Of a stretch of DNA of 5,958 bases, positions 4,191-5,958 are shown piece by piece. The notes beneath the pieces were generated by a model. It was not told the DNA's origin. It did not search any database and saw only the letters and a program-made list of their open reading frames with translations. The stretch's first letter is position 1. Every line of letters begins with the position of its first letter. The position numbers were made by a program, and so were the translations under genes. The stretch is taken from NCBI GenBank assembly GCA_018222695.1, contig JAAEZV010000108.1, positions 1-5,958 of the forward strand, written 5' to 3'. The DNA comes from Gammaproteobacteria bacterium (lineage in GTDB: Bacteria; Pseudomonadota; Gammaproteobacteria; Pseudomonadales; Halieaceae).

Positions 4191-5958
4191 ATGGAATTTT
4201 CCCTTTGTGAACGCAGTGCCTTGCGTAGGAGCTGCCTCAGCGTTTTCCTGACCATTTGCCCCGTATTTTGCCTGCCTGTGATGTCCGCAGGTGACGCCCT
4301 GACGTTACAACTCACGCAAGCGGATCAGCTGCCGCAAACGGTGACCTCGCTCAAACAGCTCAATGCCCGTGCCGGCGACATGCTTTCGCTGAGCTCGGAG
4401 TTCGGAGAGGACTTCGCGTTCCGTGTGGAAACATCCCGGCGGTCCAATCATGGCAACAAGGTGATTCGCGGCGTGAGTGAGGTGGGCGGCCGTTTGACAA
4501 TGGTCGTGACGTCGGACGGGCAGCTTCAGGGGTCACTCCGCGAGGGTGGCAAAACGTATCGGCTGGTGCAGGAAGGCAGTGAAATCGTTTGGCACTATGC
4601 CGACCCGTATCTGGCTCGCCCCGCGGATCGGGGCGGTGTGAGAATGAAACGATTCGACAGAGCGGCGCCGGCCGCTGAATTAAACCTCGACCTCCAACGC
4701 ATGGAGCGCACAGTGTTGAAAGACCTCTCTGACGAGACGGTCCATTACCCGGTATTTGGGTCTGGCACGGCGACGCTGGACCTGCTCTTCTACCACGAGG
4801 CCGGCATGGAAACCCCCGAGGCGATCGCCGATCTGGTAACAGAAATTACCAATCAGGCCATGTTAGACAGCCAGATTGCTCTGCGCGCGAATGTGGTGGC
4901 CGTGAAGCCCCTCGAGATTGATCCTGCGAAGCTACAGGAAGATGTGCTCGATCAGATGTTCGAGGCGGAGGCACCGTTTACCGATATCGAAAGTGACCGC
5001 GCTTTTTATGACGCGGATCTGGTGGTCGCGCTGCGCGAGAACATTCCCGAGGATGACGATGCCTGCGGGATTGCCCCAGTAGGGGTGCAGAATGGCGTGC
5101 CATATCGCGATGCTTATGTGACGGTCGTGCAATGGCTGCCCATTGATAAAGCCCCCGGAGACACCTATTGCACGGATACCACCACCGCCCATGAGATTGG
5201 TCATTTGCTGGGTTCTTCCCACGAGCGTCGCATCGCGGAGGAGGAAGAGGTACAGGCCTATCCCTTCAGCTTTGGGCACTACCGAGAGGGGGTTTTCCAC
5301 ACCATCATGAGTTATGGCACTGAGCCCGAGAGTGCGGTGTTCTCTAGCCCCAAGCTCAGTAGCTGCAGTGGGCAGGCCTGCGGCGTAGCGGCGGGTGATC
5401 CCGAATCGGCGGACAACGCCCGTGGTTTTACGCAAACCCGCTTCATGTTGGCGGGGTATCAGAGTAACGCAGTGGCGCCGGAGCTGGTGTCAGACTTCCG
5501 CGTTGTTGAGGGGTCGCTCTCGATCAACCCTGACTACGATGGGGCGTGTGAGCGCGATGATGGCAGCGAAGGGGTCAAGTCCGGCCATGCCATGTTGAAT
5601 CAAACGCCTCATACCATTGAGATACGGGGGTTTTCCGCCCTTACCCCTACAGGTAGCACAGAGACCTCTACCTATGAGCCGGAGGAGGTGTTGCTGGGTC
5701 CTAATGCATACCAAACCCTGACCCTTTGTGAGCCGACTGGCGGAACGAGTCGTTTTGGCACCGACTATGTGGAATCTTGGATGACCTACTACGACCCCAC
5801 GACCGACAAGTTAATCGAATCGCTCCACTTGCTGTGGGATGCCGATTACAGCGGTACCTACGCCGAGGTAAGAACGACCTCTTCAAGTGAGGGGGCGGCC
5901 GCAGGGCATACCACCCGCCGAGTCAAATCCGGCGAGTCGCTGACCGTCAATTTTTCGC
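4191..5958 (+). CDS. Secreted metzincin zinc metalloprotease (reprolysin-like), 3' end cut by window edge
   Basis: The visible 589 residues encode an exported zinc endopeptidase; the frame is open to the window end. Residues 1-33 form a signal peptide (arginine pair R12-R13, hydrophobic core, likely cut after MSA). Residues about 34-190 look like a propeptide and contain no cysteine, so a cysteine-switch latency mechanism is not supported. The catalytic domain starts near TLDLLFYHEAG (195). It carries the full metzincin motif H334-E335-I-G-H338-L-L-G341-S-S-H344 (three zinc-ligand histidines, catalytic glutamate) and the Met-turn I372-M373-S-Y375-G, 29 residues after the last ligand. CGIAPVG at 292 and the ADNARG segment after the Met-turn are typical of bacterial reprolysin-like (M12B-related) enzymes. 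Probable disulfide cysteines are C292, C327, C392 and C397. From about 430 a C-terminal region with C453 and C513 continues out of the window and is not recognised. ATG 4191 has GAGG 8 bases upstream; an in-frame GTG at 4185 lies too close to that site. Confidence 0.88.
   Translation, partial: MEFSLCERSALRRSCLSVFLTICPVFCLPVMSAGDALTLQLTQADQLPQTVTSLKQLNARAGDMLSLSSEFGEDFAFRVETSRRSNHGNKVIRGVSEVGGRLTMVVTSDGQLQGSLREGGKTYRLVQEGSEIVWHYADPYLARPADRGGVRMKRFDRAAPAAELNLDLQRMERTVLKDLSDETVHYPVFGSGTATLDLLFYHEAGMETPEAIADLVTEITNQAMLDSQIALRANVVAVKPLEIDPAKLQEDVLDQMFEAEAPFTDIESDRAFYDADLVVALRENIPEDDDACGIAPVGVQNGVPYRDAYVTVVQWLPIDKAPGDTYCTDTTTAHEIGHLLGSSHERRIAEEEEVQAYPFSFGHYREGVFHTIMSYGTEPESAVFSSPKLSSCSGQACGVAAGDPESADNARGFTQTRFMLAGYQSNAVAPELVSDFRVVEGSLSINPDYDGACERDDGSEGVKSGHAMLNQTPHTIEIRGFSALTPTGSTETSTYEPEEVLLGPNAYQTLTLCEPTGGTSRFGTDYVESWMTYYDPTTDKLIESLHLLWDADYSGTYAEVRTTSSSEGAAAGHTTRRVKSGESLTVNFS

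Noticed and set aside
4932..5435. Minus-strand open frame of 167 codons opposite the metalloprotease
   Set aside because: It is the complement of the zinc-binding and Met-turn region; the protease reading on the plus strand is beyond doubt.
4191..5958. Assignment of the protease to the peptidyl-Asp metalloendopeptidase family (M72) specifically
   Set aside because: The motifs support a reprolysin-like metzincin, but the finer family and the cleavage specificity cannot be settled by eye.

Overview
The window looks like chromosomal DNA from a moderately GC-rich gammaproteobacterium, possibly a marine, Halieaceae-like one. That placement is inferred from overall protein character and base composition; no marker gene is present. 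I see no tRNA, rRNA, CRISPR array, insertion sequence or prophage gene. Seven protein genes are supported, two of them cut by the window edges.

Layout: (1) the start of a GNAT N-acetyltransferase on the minus strand (1-332, C-terminus outside the window); (2) a divergent, plus-strand integral-membrane di-iron enzyme of the fatty acid desaturase / CrtR-type carotenoid hydroxylase superfamily (606-1451); (3) a roughly 300-base non-coding gap with several palindromes and a sigma-54-like promoter match; (4) a probable three-gene operon, 1753-3711, whose products all carry signal peptides; (5) a minus-strand conserved small Cys/His protein (3708-4118) overlapping the operon's last stop codon tail to tail; (6) a divergent plus-strand secreted zinc metalloprotease of the metzincin type (from 4191, running off the right edge).

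The most interesting part is the three-gene cassette. Genes one and three each encode an exported protein built from two diverged copies of a ~95-100 residue alpha+beta unit, apparently of the dimeric alpha/beta-barrel (ABM/NIPSNAP-like) kind. Gene two encodes an exported single-domain AhpD/carboxymuconolactone-decarboxylase-like protein with an intact CxxCxxxH motif. AhpD-like proteins are normally cytoplasmic, so an exported one between two exported tandem-barrel proteins suggests a small periplasmic redox or small-molecule-handling system. I know of no described system with this composition. Function is inferred only from fold-level resemblance and gene order.

The flanking genes do not obviously belong to the same pathway. 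The desaturase is 301 bases upstream and may have its own transcript. The metalloprotease and the Cys/His protein share a 72-base divergent promoter region.
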